From assembly GCA_023423835.1 (NCBI GenBank), contig JAFAEW010000049.1:1-19852 (forward strand): a stretch of DNA of 19,852 nucleotides, given 5' to 3'. The notes under the pieces were generated by a model. That model had not been told where the DNA came from. It was given only the letters and a program-made list of their open reading frames with translations, and searched no databases. The DNA comes from Bacteroidota bacterium. Lineage in GTDB: Bacteria > Bacteroidota > Bacteroidia > Chitinophagales > Chitinophagaceae. Made by a program: the position numbers and the translations under genes. Shown one piece after another: positions 1 to 6,903 of this stretch; within the stretch, counting starts at the first letter, position 1, and each line of letters starts with the position of its first letter.

Positions 1-672
1 GTCTTCAACGGGAACGGCCACACCACCGGCGATGTATCTCACCAGTCTTTTGCCGTTGGTGCCTTTTAATACAGAATCGTACGTCTGTTCGATTCCCACT
101 TTCTGAGAATTCTGACGGTCGAGACCAATCGTTCTGAAAGCGAGCATCTGATAAGGATTGAGTCTGATATTTTTTGTTTCGAATATGAAGCCGCTGTTGT
201 TTTTCCCTAATCTCACCAACGGAAAATTTTTTATTTGCATGTAATCTTCATAACTTACTTTCCTTTTCAACAGGAAGTAACGGTCTTTTTTCGCATATCC
301 CTTCTCAAGAATCGATTTGTAGGAAGAGAAGCTTCTGTCTTTAAAAAGATCAGCCAACGCAGTACTAAGTGAATCGAGGTTTTCGTGAAACAATCTTCCG
401 TTGTTCAGCCGAAGACCATCTGCCTGGAAATCGACATAAATGTCGAATTGTGGAATGCTGGTGCTCAGAATCTGCCCATCCGAACTATAGATGGTTCCTC
501 TTTCGGCATCTACTTCCTGTATTTTCAAATGCAGACTGTCACTCATTCCCCTCCAATAGTCTCCTTCCACCTGCTGGATATAAAAGGCACGACCGAAAAT
601 GACAATACCGGTAAGTGAAATACCGATGAATGCCAGATATACTCTCCATAATATGTCGCGTTTTACTTCCAT
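1..672 (-). CDS. ftsI: Penicillin-binding protein FtsI/PBP2-type transpeptidase, N-terminal part (cut by window edge)
   Basis: The first 224 residues of a septal peptidoglycan transpeptidase are visible; the penicillin-binding catalytic domain lies beyond the left edge. The ATG is at 672-670. A short cytoplasmic N-terminus leads into one membrane segment (about residues 10-29), then the PBP dimerisation domain with its typical RGTIYSSDGQILSTSIP stretch (residues 58-74) and a GIEQTYDSVLKGTNG block near residues 193-207. The enzyme is expected to cross-link septal peptidoglycan from the periplasmic face of the inner membrane, together with FtsW and FtsL. It follows ftsL by 14 bases and closes the visible part of the mraZ-rsmH-ftsL-ftsI order, which is the main reason to call it FtsI rather than another class B PBP. 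The SxxK, SxN and KTG motifs cannot be checked here. Confidence 0.9.
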   Translation of the reverse strand, partial: MEVKRDILWRVYLAFIGISLTGIVIFGRAFYIQQVEGDYWRGMSDSLHLKIQEVDAERGTIYSSDGQILSTSIPQFDIYVDFQADGLRLNNGRLFHENLDSLSTALADLFKDRSFSSYKSILEKGYAKKDRYFLLKRKVSYEDYMQIKNFPLVRLGKNNSGFIFETKNIRLNPYQMLAFRTIGLDRQNSQKVGIEQTYDSVLKGTNGKRLVRYIAGGVAVPVED

Positions 673-686
673 CTTTTACGCCTGCT

Positions 687-1028
687 TCAGTTCTTTTTGT
701 TTTTTTCGTTTTTTATAAGAATTTTCACCGGAGGTTCTTCCGCTATTTTTAATCCCAACGGGGCTGCCGCTTCTACAATCTGTCCTTCGCGGCTTTTAAA
801 CATCTCTTCGCTTTTAAGACTCTTATATTCGTATTGCAGATCTTTAACTTTTTTTGCGGTCACATTGATGTCCCGGATAGTGTTGTCCGCCTTATGTCCA
901 TTGGCGATATATAAGACGGCAAGCAAGGTTAGAAAGAGAAAGAAGAAGAGATTATCAACGATCCACTCATAGCGGATGAGCCGTATACTTCGCTTCTTCT
1001 TATCACTATTTCTTTTTTTCTTTTTCAT
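687..1028 (-). CDS. ftsL: FtsL-like cell division protein (Bacteroidota type)
   Basis: This is a small 113-residue bitopic membrane protein. A strongly basic N-terminus (KKKKRNSDKKKR, residues 2-13) sits before a single hydrophobic helix (about 25-42). A periplasmic segment of about 70 residues follows, with heptad-like spacing around DINVTAKKVKDLQYEYKSLK, as expected for the FtsL coiled coil. Sequence identity to Proteobacterial FtsL is low, as is usual. The call rests on size, topology and position between rsmH (12 bases upstream) and ftsI (14 bases downstream). FtsL bridges FtsB/FtsQ and the FtsW-FtsI synthase in the divisome. The lysine- and asparagine-rich C-terminus is low complexity and may be disordered. 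Confidence 0.82.
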   Translation of the reverse strand: MKKKKRNSDKKKRSIRLIRYEWIVDNLFFFLFLTLLAVLYIANGHKADNTIRDINVTAKKVKDLQYEYKSLKSEEMFKSREGQIVEAAAPLGLKIAEEPPVKILIKNEKNKKN

Positions 1029-1040
1029 TTTACCTGCTCT

Positions 1041-1946
1041 TTATACTTTTTCTGCTACCCTCAGTTTTGCACTTCCCGATCTCGGATTTCTTTTTATTTC
1101 CTCCTGCGAAGGCGTTACCGGTTTTTTGGTGATAACCTTCAATTCGTTTTTTATGTTGATGTTGGAAAAAGGATTTTCCGGCGTTTCTTCCACCATCGCA
1201 TTTTTGAAATATGTTTTTACTATCCTGTCTTCTCCGGAATGAAAAGTGATGATAGCTGCTCTTCCGCCCGGTTTTAAGACATCTGGCAATTGTTGCAACA
1301 TTTCTTTTAAAGCACCGGTTTCGTCGTTTACTTCCATTCGGATGGCCTGAAAAACCTGCGCGAAATATTTTTTCGGATTTCCCTTCACTACCGGCTGCAG
1401 CAACGTTTTCAGATCATCGATCGTTTTCAACGCACTGCTTTTCCGGTGTTCGACAATCAGGCGTGCAACGGTTTTTGAATTCGTTACTTGTCCAAGTTGT
1501 TCAAACATCTTGTGTAGCCGCGCTTCGGGATATTCAGCCAGAATATTAACTGCCGACAATTCCTGTTTCTGATTCATTCGCATATCGAGCGGGCCGTTTG
1601 ATCTTGTGCTGAAGCCTCTTTCCCCCACATCAAACTGGTGACTGCTCACGCCGAGATCCGCCAAAACGCCATCGACAGGCAGTAGATCGTACAATTTTAA
1701 AAATCTGCTCAGGTGACGAAAATTATGAGGAACAAAAGTGATCCGGCTGTCATCGGGAAGGTTTTCCCTCGCATCGGCATCCTGATCAAAAGCCACCAGT
1801 TTTCCCGAAGGGCCTAATCTTTCAAGAATGCCACGGCTATGACCGCCTCCGCCAAAAGTGAGGTCAACATAGCAGCCGTCAGGACGGATTTGCAATGCAT
1901 CCAGGCTTTCATGAAATAAAACAGGAATATGGTATTGTTGAGACAT
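1041..1946 (-). CDS. rsmH: 16S rRNA (cytosine(1402)-N(4))-methyltransferase RsmH (MraW)
   Basis: This 301-residue protein is the S-adenosylmethionine-dependent enzyme that N4-methylates C1402 of 16S rRNA in the ribosomal P site. The diagnostic features are HIPVLFHESLDAL near the N-terminus (residues 6-18), the SAM-binding loop VDLTFGGGGHS (27-37), an acidic FDQDADA at the end of strand 2, GVLADLGVSSHQFD with the catalytic-region DLGVSS, the FQAIRMEVNDE block around 200, and ITFHSGEDRIVK near 235-245. The last motif is usually HSLEDR; here Leu is replaced by Gly. Length matches the family. It lies second in the mra/dcw operon, 62 bases after mraZ, with a stable-looking hairpin in that gap (1968-1997). 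Confidence 0.95.
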   Translation of the reverse strand: MSQQYHIPVLFHESLDALQIRPDGCYVDLTFGGGGHSRGILERLGPSGKLVAFDQDADARENLPDDSRITFVPHNFRHLSRFLKLYDLLPVDGVLADLGVSSHQFDVGERGFSTRSNGPLDMRMNQKQELSAVNILAEYPEARLHKMFEQLGQVTNSKTVARLIVEHRKSSALKTIDDLKTLLQPVVKGNPKKYFAQVFQAIRMEVNDETGALKEMLQQLPDVLKPGGRAAIITFHSGEDRIVKTYFKNAMVEETPENPFSNINIKNELKVITKKPVTPSQEEIKRNPRSGSAKLRVAEKV

Positions 1947-1967
1947 ATTGTGTTTTCATCAAAAACG

Positions 1968-1997
1968 GTTCAATTATCCTTCGATAACCGGTTGAAC
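1968..1997 (-). other. Hairpin in the mraZ-rsmH intergenic gap
   Basis: Read on the transcribed (minus) strand, GTTCAA, then CCGG, TTATC, GAAG, GATAA and TTGAAC form an 11-bp stem. The inner 5 bp (TTATC/GATAA) close a GAAG tetraloop, and the outer 6 bp (GTTCAA/TTGAAC) are separated from them by a one-sided CCGG bulge. It occupies half of the 62-base gap and has no T-tract, so it is not a standard terminator. It could modulate read-through, RNA processing or the relative expression of mraZ and rsmH. The pairing is seen in the sequence; the role is inference. Confidence 0.5.
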
Positions 1998-2008
1998 AAA
2001 CGTTGGCG

Positions 2009-2464
2009 TTAAGACAAACCAGGGCCGCCCATAACTTCCTGCGCCAGGTTGCTGAAATCATCAGATGAAAATTCTTCAAAGAACTGTTTGTATTTTCCTG
2101 CTTCCCAAATGTTTATTTTGTCAACATTCGAGGCGAGAATAATTTCTTTGGTCAGGCCCGCATACTCCTTAAGAAGCTGCGGCAGCAATAACCGGCCCGC
2201 ACTATCCAATTCCACCACTGTTGCACCTCCGAGAAAAAACAGCTTAAATTGCCTTACTTTCGGGTCAAAATCGTTCAGTTTGTTTAATTTTTCTACTATG
2301 GCTTCCCAGGTTTTCACAGGGTATATGTTGAGGCATTTCTCAAATCCCCTGCTTACCACAAATTGGTTTTCCCCGTCGGGGAATTGTTTTTTCAAACCTC
2401 CCGGCAGTAGAAATCGCCCTTTTGCGTCTAAAGTAGCTTCGTATTCGCCCAGGAAACCTAACAT
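2009..2464 (-). CDS. mraZ: MraZ transcriptional regulator / division-cluster protein
   Basis: MraZ is a ring-forming DNA-binding protein that represses its own division cluster. Using the ATG at 2464-2462 the protein has 151 residues and begins MLGFLGEYEATLDAKGRFLLP, the standard MraZ start. Two AbrB/SpoVT-like repeats are visible, each with the DxxGR signature: DAKGR early, and LDSAGRLLLP in the second half. An in-frame GTG at 2491 would add nine residues but would place the start inside the phased operator repeats at 2472-2511, so the ATG is preferred. It is the first gene of the cluster and is followed by rsmH after 62 bases. Autorepression is known for MraZ in E. coli; here it is inferred from the repeats. 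Confidence 0.93.
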   Translation of the reverse strand: MLGFLGEYEATLDAKGRFLLPGGLKKQFPDGENQFVVSRGFEKCLNIYPVKTWEAIVEKLNKLNDFDPKVRQFKLFFLGGATVVELDSAGRLLLPQLLKEYAGLTKEIILASNVDKINIWEAGKYKQFFEEFSSDDFSNLAQEVMGGPGLS

Positions 2465-2471
2465 TTGTACG

Positions 2472-2511
2472 AGTTTACCATTTATTACCACAAAATAACA
2501 CTTTTTCCCAC
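2472..2511 (-). promoter_or_regulatory. Putative MraZ operator: four phased 10-bp direct repeats upstream of mraZ
   Basis: On the minus strand, immediately upstream of the mraZ ATG, four consecutive decamers run GTGGGAAAAA (2511-2502), GTGTTATTTT (2501-2492), GTGGTAATAA (2491-2482), ATGGTAAACT (2481-2472). A TGG/GTG core therefore recurs at exact 10-bp spacing. E. coli MraZ binds TGGGN repeats separated by 5 nt, which is also a 10-bp period. A weak -7-like TATTTTG (2497-2491) lies inside the array and a GTTG -33-like element lies 20 bp upstream (2521-2518), so binding would block the promoter. The repeats are seen directly; the operator role is inferred from family knowledge. Confidence 0.65.
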
Positions 2512-2640
2512 TTATAACAACAAAAAAATAATTTTCTTATTTTCCACAGTCCTCGATCTTCTGAAATCTTTAACTGTAAAGGGTTTCAGTGAAGAAAGGT
2601 TGGAAATCCGAAATAATGGCGTGAATCTGATGTGGAAAAA

Positions 2641-2668
2641 CTGTGAATAACCTCGCTTTAATTCACAG
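2641..2668. repeat. 8-bp inverted repeat upstream of the QueA-like gene
   Basis: CTGTGAAT (2641-2648) and ATTCACAG (2661-2668) are perfect reverse complements separated by 12 bp, so arm centres are 20 bp (two helical turns) apart. The element ends 17 bp before the ATG at 2686. It could be an operator for a dimeric regulator or a small leader hairpin. No preQ1 riboswitch consensus was recognised in this leader. Confidence 0.4.
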
Positions 2669-2685
2669 CTTCTTATCTTCGCCGG

Positions 2686-3927
2686 ATGCAACACGGTATT
2701 CCCAAAAGATTGTCTTTGCTCGATCTCACCTATAAGCTTCCTGATGAAAAGATTGCGCGGTTTCCGCTTATTCAACGCGACGAAAGCAAGCTGCTGGTCT
2801 ATGAAGAGGGTGAAATAAAAGAAGATTTTTATTACAACCTGACCGAACATTTGCCTTCCGACACCTTCATGATTTTCAATAACACGAAGGTGGTAGAGGC
2901 ACGTTTGCTGTTTCAAAAGTCAACAGGAGGCGAGATAGAAATCTTTTGTCTGGAACCGGGCGACATTTATCACGACATCACGGTTGCAATGCAGCAAAGG
3001 GAAAAAGTTGAGTGGAAATGCCTGGTCGGCGGTTCAAAAAAATGGAAAGGAGACAGTGTTTTATCGAGAAATATATCATTGGCCGAAGGCGAATTGCTGC
3101 TCGAGGCACGGAAGCTCGAAAAAAGTAATGACTTTTTTCTCATTGAATTTCAATGGAACCAGCCCGATATGTCGTTTTCCGAAGTCTTGCACCTCGCGGG
3201 AAATATTCCGATTCCACCCTATTTAAACAGAAAGTCGGAAGAAACGGACAAGGAACGGTATCAGACAATTTATGCAAAACTGGATGGATCGGTGGCAGCG
3301 CCTACTGCCGGTTTGCATTTTACAGATCGTGTGTTCAAAAAAATGAACGACAAAAACATTGAGAAAGACTTTGTAACCCTTCATGTGGGAGCAGGAACTT
3401 TCAAGCCGGTAACGGCCTCAACCATTGAAGAACATGAAATGCACAGGGAGTACATCGAAGTAAGAGCCGATTTTATTGAAAAGCTTATCAGGCAGTTACC
3501 GAAAAAGATTGTTTGTGTAGGAACAACATCGGTGAGAACCGTTGAAAGCCTGTATTGGCTGGGCGTAAAAACCTGTGAAGATGAAAATATCCGGCCTGAA
3601 GATCTGAACCTGAATCAATGGGAATTGTACGATCTCAGAAGTGACCTTCCCTTAGAAACAGCGCTAAATGGTTTAATTCAATGGTTGCAGAGAAACCGGT
3701 TTTCTGTTTTATACAGTCACACCCGGATGATCATCACACCGGGATATCCGATAAAGATTGTTGATGGAATAATTACCAATTTTCATCAGCCTAAATCCAC
3801 CCTCCTGCTGCTCGTAGCCGCGTTTATTTATGATGACTGGAAGAAGGTTTATGATTATGCATTAGGGCACGATTTCAGGTTTTTAAGTTATGGGGATGGC
3901 AGCCTGCTGTGGAAAAGAACGGTTTAG
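2686..3927 (+). CDS. queA: QueA-family S-adenosylmethionine:tRNA ribosyltransferase-isomerase, long form
   Basis: QueA transfers and isomerises the ribosyl group of SAM onto preQ1-modified tRNA to give epoxyqueuosine at the wobble position. Family blocks appear in order: YKLPDEKIARFPL (16-28), RDESKLLVY, IFNNTKVVEARLL, GGEIEIF, the core GSVAAPTAGLHFT (about 201-213), VTLHVGAGTFKPV, CVGTTSVRTVES, and TNFHQPKSTLLLLVAAF with a C-terminal FRFLSYGDGSLL. At 413 residues it is some 60-70 longer than classical QueA (about 340-350). Much of the excess lies between VRTVES and MIITPGYPI, including an ENIRPEDLNLNQWELYDLRSD stretch. Bacteroidota often carry both a short and a long QueA homologue, so the exact reaction of this one is less certain. 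It is divergent from mraZ and its stop codon abuts that of the convergent yqgE. Confidence 0.85.
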   Translation: MQHGIPKRLSLLDLTYKLPDEKIARFPLIQRDESKLLVYEEGEIKEDFYYNLTEHLPSDTFMIFNNTKVVEARLLFQKSTGGEIEIFCLEPGDIYHDITVAMQQREKVEWKCLVGGSKKWKGDSVLSRNISLAEGELLLEARKLEKSNDFFLIEFQWNQPDMSFSEVLHLAGNIPIPPYLNRKSEETDKERYQTIYAKLDGSVAAPTAGLHFTDRVFKKMNDKNIEKDFVTLHVGAGTFKPVTASTIEEHEMHREYIEVRADFIEKLIRQLPKKIVCVGTTSVRTVESLYWLGVKTCEDENIRPEDLNLNQWELYDLRSDLPLETALNGLIQWLQRNRFSVLYSHTRMIITPGYPIKIVDGIITNFHQPKSTLLLLVAAFIYDDWKKVYDYALGHDFRFLSYGDGSLLWKRTV

Positions 3928-4479
3928 CTAATTAAGCCTCGGATCGATGGGATAATTGAGTATTTGCAGATATTTTCCACCAATTTGTTTCACCGCCTCC
4001 TCCCAGATTTTGCTGATGTCTTTTTGAAATACCAATTGCTGGTTTGATGTGGTGACCAGCCAGCTTTTTTCTTTCAATTCAAATTCAAGCTGCCCTTCAC
4101 CCCAGCCGCTGTAACCGATAAAAAATCTAATATCGTCTTCGGATATATCTTCGTTTTTGAGATAGATGGTAACTTCCTCAAAATTTCCTCCCCAGAAGAT
4201 TCCGGGAGAAATCTCTACACCTCCGCTGATCAGGTCGGGGCGGCGATGTACAAATTGCAAAGTATCCATTTGAACCGGTCCGCCATAATAAACAGGCAAA
4301 TTGGAGTTTTCCCACTCTTGCACCAGATCTCCTACTCTAATATCATGTTTACGATTAAGCACAAATCCCATACATCCCTCACTCTGACAGGAGCAAAGTA
4401 AAATGGTGGTTCTCAAAAAGTTGGGATCTTTCAAAAATGGATCAGCAATAAGTATAGAACCGTTGCTAATTTCGCTCAT
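3928..4479 (-). CDS. YqgE/AlgH family protein (UPF0301)
   Basis: This 183-residue cytoplasmic protein of the YqgE/AlgH family has the typical start NGSILIADPFLKDPNFLRTT and the GCMGFVLNRK block, followed by VYYGGPVQMDTLQFVHRRPDL and IRFFIGYSGWGEGQLEFEL. Length and motif order match the family. Its biochemical role is not established; AlgH was named from an alginate-related phenotype in Pseudomonas. It converges with the QueA-like gene with no bases between the stop codons (TAG ends at 3927; the minus-strand TAG starts at 3930-3928). An 80-125 bp A+T-rich region separates it from the divergent histidine kinase. Confidence 0.92.
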   Translation of the reverse strand: MSEISNGSILIADPFLKDPNFLRTTILLCSCQSEGCMGFVLNRKHDIRVGDLVQEWENSNLPVYYGGPVQMDTLQFVHRRPDLISGGVEISPGIFWGGNFEEVTIYLKNEDISEDDIRFFIGYSGWGEGQLEFELKEKSWLVTTSNQQLVFQKDISKIWEEAVKQIGGKYLQILNYPIDPRLN

Positions 4480-4569
4480 GACAAAGATTTTATATACATT
4501 TAAAATATTTAAAGGACAATTTATAACAAATTATCAGTTAAAAGCGTGGTAAACATTTCATGCCATTGC

Positions 4570-4598
4570 TTTGCCGCTTTAAGGCTGGGTTAAATTTG
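4570..4598 (+). promoter_or_regulatory. Possible Bacteroidota-type promoter for the histidine kinase
   Basis: TTTG (4570-4573) and TAAATTTG (4591-4598) match the -33 and -7 consensus (TTTG and TAnnTTTG) with a 17-bp spacer, slightly short of the usual 19-21. Transcription would start only a few bases before the ATG at 4605, giving an almost leaderless message and excluding the upstream ATG at 4560. This is inference from consensus only. Confidence 0.3.
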
Positions 4599-4604
4599 CA
4601 ACCA

Positions 4605-5960
4605 ATGAGAAGAGTTTTTCCGGTAATAGCGATCCTGACAGCACTTTCGGTTGTAGGATTAATAATTGTGGAAGTCCAATGGTTTTCAAACCTGTTGGTC
4701 GTTCAGGGTGAAAGATTCAAGTATAAGGTTGACCGGGCAGGCATTGATGTGGCCACGCAGCTTGGAAAACAATCACTGCCGGGGCGAATCATCCGTCTTC
4801 AGCGAAAACGCGATCTGAATCTTGTACCGGATAATTATTCCTTTGGTATTGCAAGGCTCCCCTCAATTGGACAGCAGTTTACGGTAAAAGAAGTTTACGA
4901 CAAATTGAGGGACGCATTCGATAAAGAAGATCTCAAAAAATTCAAATTCGAATTTGCAATCTCTTCCAATACGAGTGACAGTGGTTTCAGTACAATGGAG
5001 CTGCAGTCTCCCAATTTCTTTCCGCTCATTTTAGATTCTGTTCACGCTAAAAGGGAAATTATTCCCATCATTCCCGAAACAGGATCAGACCTGGAAGGAT
5101 TGATGGCGCTGGAACATCTGATTATCGTGATTCCTGATTTTAAAACACAGGTCTGGCAATCCATCACCTGGATTATTGTAGGAGCGATTATTTTTAACCT
5201 CATCATCATAGCCGCTTTTTACCTTGCCATCAGAACCATCTTCAAACAAAGAAAGCTGAATGCGATTAAGAACGATTTTATCAACAACATGACGCATGAA
5301 CTGAAGACCCCGCTTGCCACGATTTCGTTGGCGGTTGATGCATTGAAGAATGAGAAAGTGCTCGCGGATAAAGAAAAGCTGGCCTATTTCAGCAACATCA
5401 TAAAAGATGAAAACAAAAGGATGGGCAAACATGTTGAAACGATTTTACAGGCAGGATTGATGGACCGGCAAGACATTAAAATGAATATGCACCCGGTGCA
5501 TATAAACGTATTGCTGCCCCGGGTTTTGGAAACCTATAACCTGCAATTGAGGGATAAGGGCGGAAAGGCTGATTTGTTTTTAAATGCGAAAGAAGATCTC
5601 GTGAATGTGGATGAACAGCACTTTTCAAATCTCATCTCCAACCTGGTAGACAATGCGATAAAATATTCAAAGGAAAATGAGCCGGTACACATAAAGATAA
5701 CCACTCATTCAACCCCGAGAAATCTTGTTGTACAGATTGCGGATAATGGCATTGGGATGACCAAAGAAACCGTAAAAAGGATATTTGAAAAATTTTACCG
5801 TGCCCATACCGGCAATTTGCATAATGTAAAAGGATTCGGATTGGGAATGAGCTACGTAAAAACTATTGTGGATGCGCACAAAGGGAAGATAAAGGTCGAC
5901 AGCGTTTTTGGAAAAGGCAGCACCTTTACGATGGAATTCCCGCTGGCAAACCAGGTATAG
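4605..5960 (+). CDS. Membrane sensor histidine kinase (orphan)
   Basis: This is a 451-residue transmembrane kinase with positions counted from ATG 4605. TM1 is at about 5-25 behind a short MRR leader, a periplasmic sensor region covers about 27-185 with no recognised domain, and TM2 is at about 188-211. The HisKA box NNMTHELKTPLATI carries the phospho-acceptor His231. The HATPase_c domain has N-box NLISNLVDNAIKYS (around 342-355), G1 DNGIGM (380-385), F-box FEKFYR and G2 GFGLGM (410-415). All catalytic motifs are intact. An in-frame ATG at 4560 would add 15 residues, but the later start gives a cleaner membrane leader and lies just after a promoter-like TAAATTTG. No response regulator is encoded in the window, so signal and partner are unknown. 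Confidence 0.9.
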   Translation: MRRVFPVIAILTALSVVGLIIVEVQWFSNLLVVQGERFKYKVDRAGIDVATQLGKQSLPGRIIRLQRKRDLNLVPDNYSFGIARLPSIGQQFTVKEVYDKLRDAFDKEDLKKFKFEFAISSNTSDSGFSTMELQSPNFFPLILDSVHAKREIIPIIPETGSDLEGLMALEHLIIVIPDFKTQVWQSITWIIVGAIIFNLIIIAAFYLAIRTIFKQRKLNAIKNDFINNMTHELKTPLATISLAVDALKNEKVLADKEKLAYFSNIIKDENKRMGKHVETILQAGLMDRQDIKMNMHPVHINVLLPRVLETYNLQLRDKGGKADLFLNAKEDLVNVDEQHFSNLISNLVDNAIKYSKENEPVHIKITTHSTPRNLVVQIADNGIGMTKETVKRIFEKFYRAHTGNLHNVKGFGLGMSYVKTIVDAHKGKIKVDSVFGKGSTFTMEFPLANQV

Positions 5961-5984
5961 ACAGCCACTTGCTGCTGCAACTTT

Positions 5985-6021
5985 CAGCTTCCGGCGAAAT
6001 CCCTGATCTTGCCGGATGCTG
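5985..6021. terminator. Inverted repeat between convergent histidine kinase and usp genes (possible bidirectional terminator)
   Basis: CAGCTTCCGGC (5985-5995) and GCCGGATGCTG (6011-6021) pair over 11 bp with a single mismatch, leaving a 15-nt loop. It sits in the 78-bp gap between two convergent genes, where a shared terminator is expected. There is no clear T-tract on either side, so it may act as an RNA 3'-end stabiliser rather than a canonical intrinsic terminator. Confidence 0.45.
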
Positions 6022-6038
6022 ATAGCCTGATTTGTCTG

Positions 6039-6821
6039 TTACTCGTGCACGATCATAACCGGAATATGACTTTCCGTTGCGAGTTTTTTTGTCTGGCTCT
6101 CCTGGAAGAGACGGTGAACAAGTGATTTTTCTTTCTTCACATTGATGATAAGGTCAATATGACGATCTTCTGCAAATAAACGGATGGCTTCCTGAATATC
6201 GAAGAGGCGCATGAAGTAAAATTCAGGATTATATTCGGCAAACATCTCTTTCAGTTTTTGCTTTTCGGCTTCATTTTCTTCAGAGAGTGCGATATACAAA
6301 TCGGTATTCACATTTACAACGTAGAGATCTGCATTGAAAATGTCGAGGATCTTTTTAATGGGAACTGTGGGAGTGGTGCTCACAACATTTTTAAAATCAG
6401 AAGTCAGCATCACGTGTTTAATTTCCCTGAATTCAGCGTTCTTAGGGATGATCATCACGGGACAGAATTTGTTTTCTGCCATCTTCAATGCATTGCTTCC
6501 AACGAAAACCTGTGCCAGGGCTGACCTTCCGGTGATTCCCATCACAATGAGATCGGCAATACGGTGTCTTGCCAGCTTTTCCAGCTCTTCTAAAAAATCG
6601 CCGCCCTCTGCAAGTGTGTTGATACGAATTTGCCGGTTGTGCGATAATTCAGTTTTCCATTCTTCCAACTGCCGGTTAGCATCCTCAGCTTCTGAAGATT
6701 TTGAATAGGTGTGGTAAAGAATGATTTCGATCCCCTCATGTCCGGTAAACAATTTCACCGCGTAGCTGGCGGCACTTTTTGAATTGTCTGAAAAATCAAC
6801 AGGTACAATAATGGTTTTCAT
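6039..6821 (-). CDS. Universal stress protein, tandem UspA domains
   Basis: This 260-residue cytoplasmic protein has two Usp domains. The first begins MKTIIVPVDFSDNSKSAASYAV and carries the intact nucleotide-binding motif G-x2-G-x9-G-S (Gly95, Gly98, Gly108, Ser109, in MGITGRSALAQVFVGSNA), followed by the CPVMIIPK strand. The second domain (about 131-260) ends LATESHIPVMIVHE but lacks the glycine motif (NVKKEKSLVHRLFQESQ), so only the first domain is likely to bind ATP. Such paired Usp proteins respond to starvation or energy stress; the specific role is unknown. It is divergent from pdxA and convergent with the histidine kinase. A TAAATTTG -7-like element lies 21-28 bases upstream of the ATG. 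Confidence 0.9.
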   Translation of the reverse strand: MKTIIVPVDFSDNSKSAASYAVKLFTGHEGIEIILYHTYSKSSEAEDANRQLEEWKTELSHNRQIRINTLAEGGDFLEELEKLARHRIADLIVMGITGRSALAQVFVGSNALKMAENKFCPVMIIPKNAEFREIKHVMLTSDFKNVVSTTPTVPIKKILDIFNADLYVVNVNTDLYIALSEENEAEKQKLKEMFAEYNPEFYFMRLFDIQEAIRLFAEDRHIDLIINVKKEKSLVHRLFQESQTKKLATESHIPVMIVHE

Positions 6822-6841
6822 TTTTTTTGATTTAAAGAAAG

Positions 6842-6849
6842 CAAATTTA
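6842..6849 (-). promoter_or_regulatory. Putative -7 element for the universal stress protein gene
   Basis: The minus strand reads TAAATTTG, an exact match to the Bacteroidota TAnnTTTG element, 20 bases before the usp ATG. No good TTTG -33 element was found at the expected distance, so support is partial. Confidence 0.3.
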
Positions 6850-6903
6850 TATTAAATAAAACTAAAACATAAGATTGCTTAATTTTACCGCAAATCGTGG
6901 CAT

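Noticed and set aside
369..618. Two overlapping 77-codon plus-strand frames at the left end
   Set aside because: The minus strand here encodes the clear N-terminal region of FtsI, so these are opposite-strand shadows.
2465..2491. GTG start giving a nine-residue extension of MraZ
   Set aside because: The extension overlaps the phased operator repeats, and homologous MraZ proteins begin at MLGFLGEYE or equivalent.
2512..2685. preQ1 riboswitch in the queA leader
   Set aside because: No preQ1-type hairpin with a conserved A-rich tail was recognised; only the simple inverted repeat at 2641-2668 is present.
2512..2916. 134-codon open frame on the minus strand over the queA leader and 5' end
   Set aside because: It is antisense to queA and crosses the mraZ upstream region. 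Its composition shows no domain or signal, and there is no spacing consistent with a gene.
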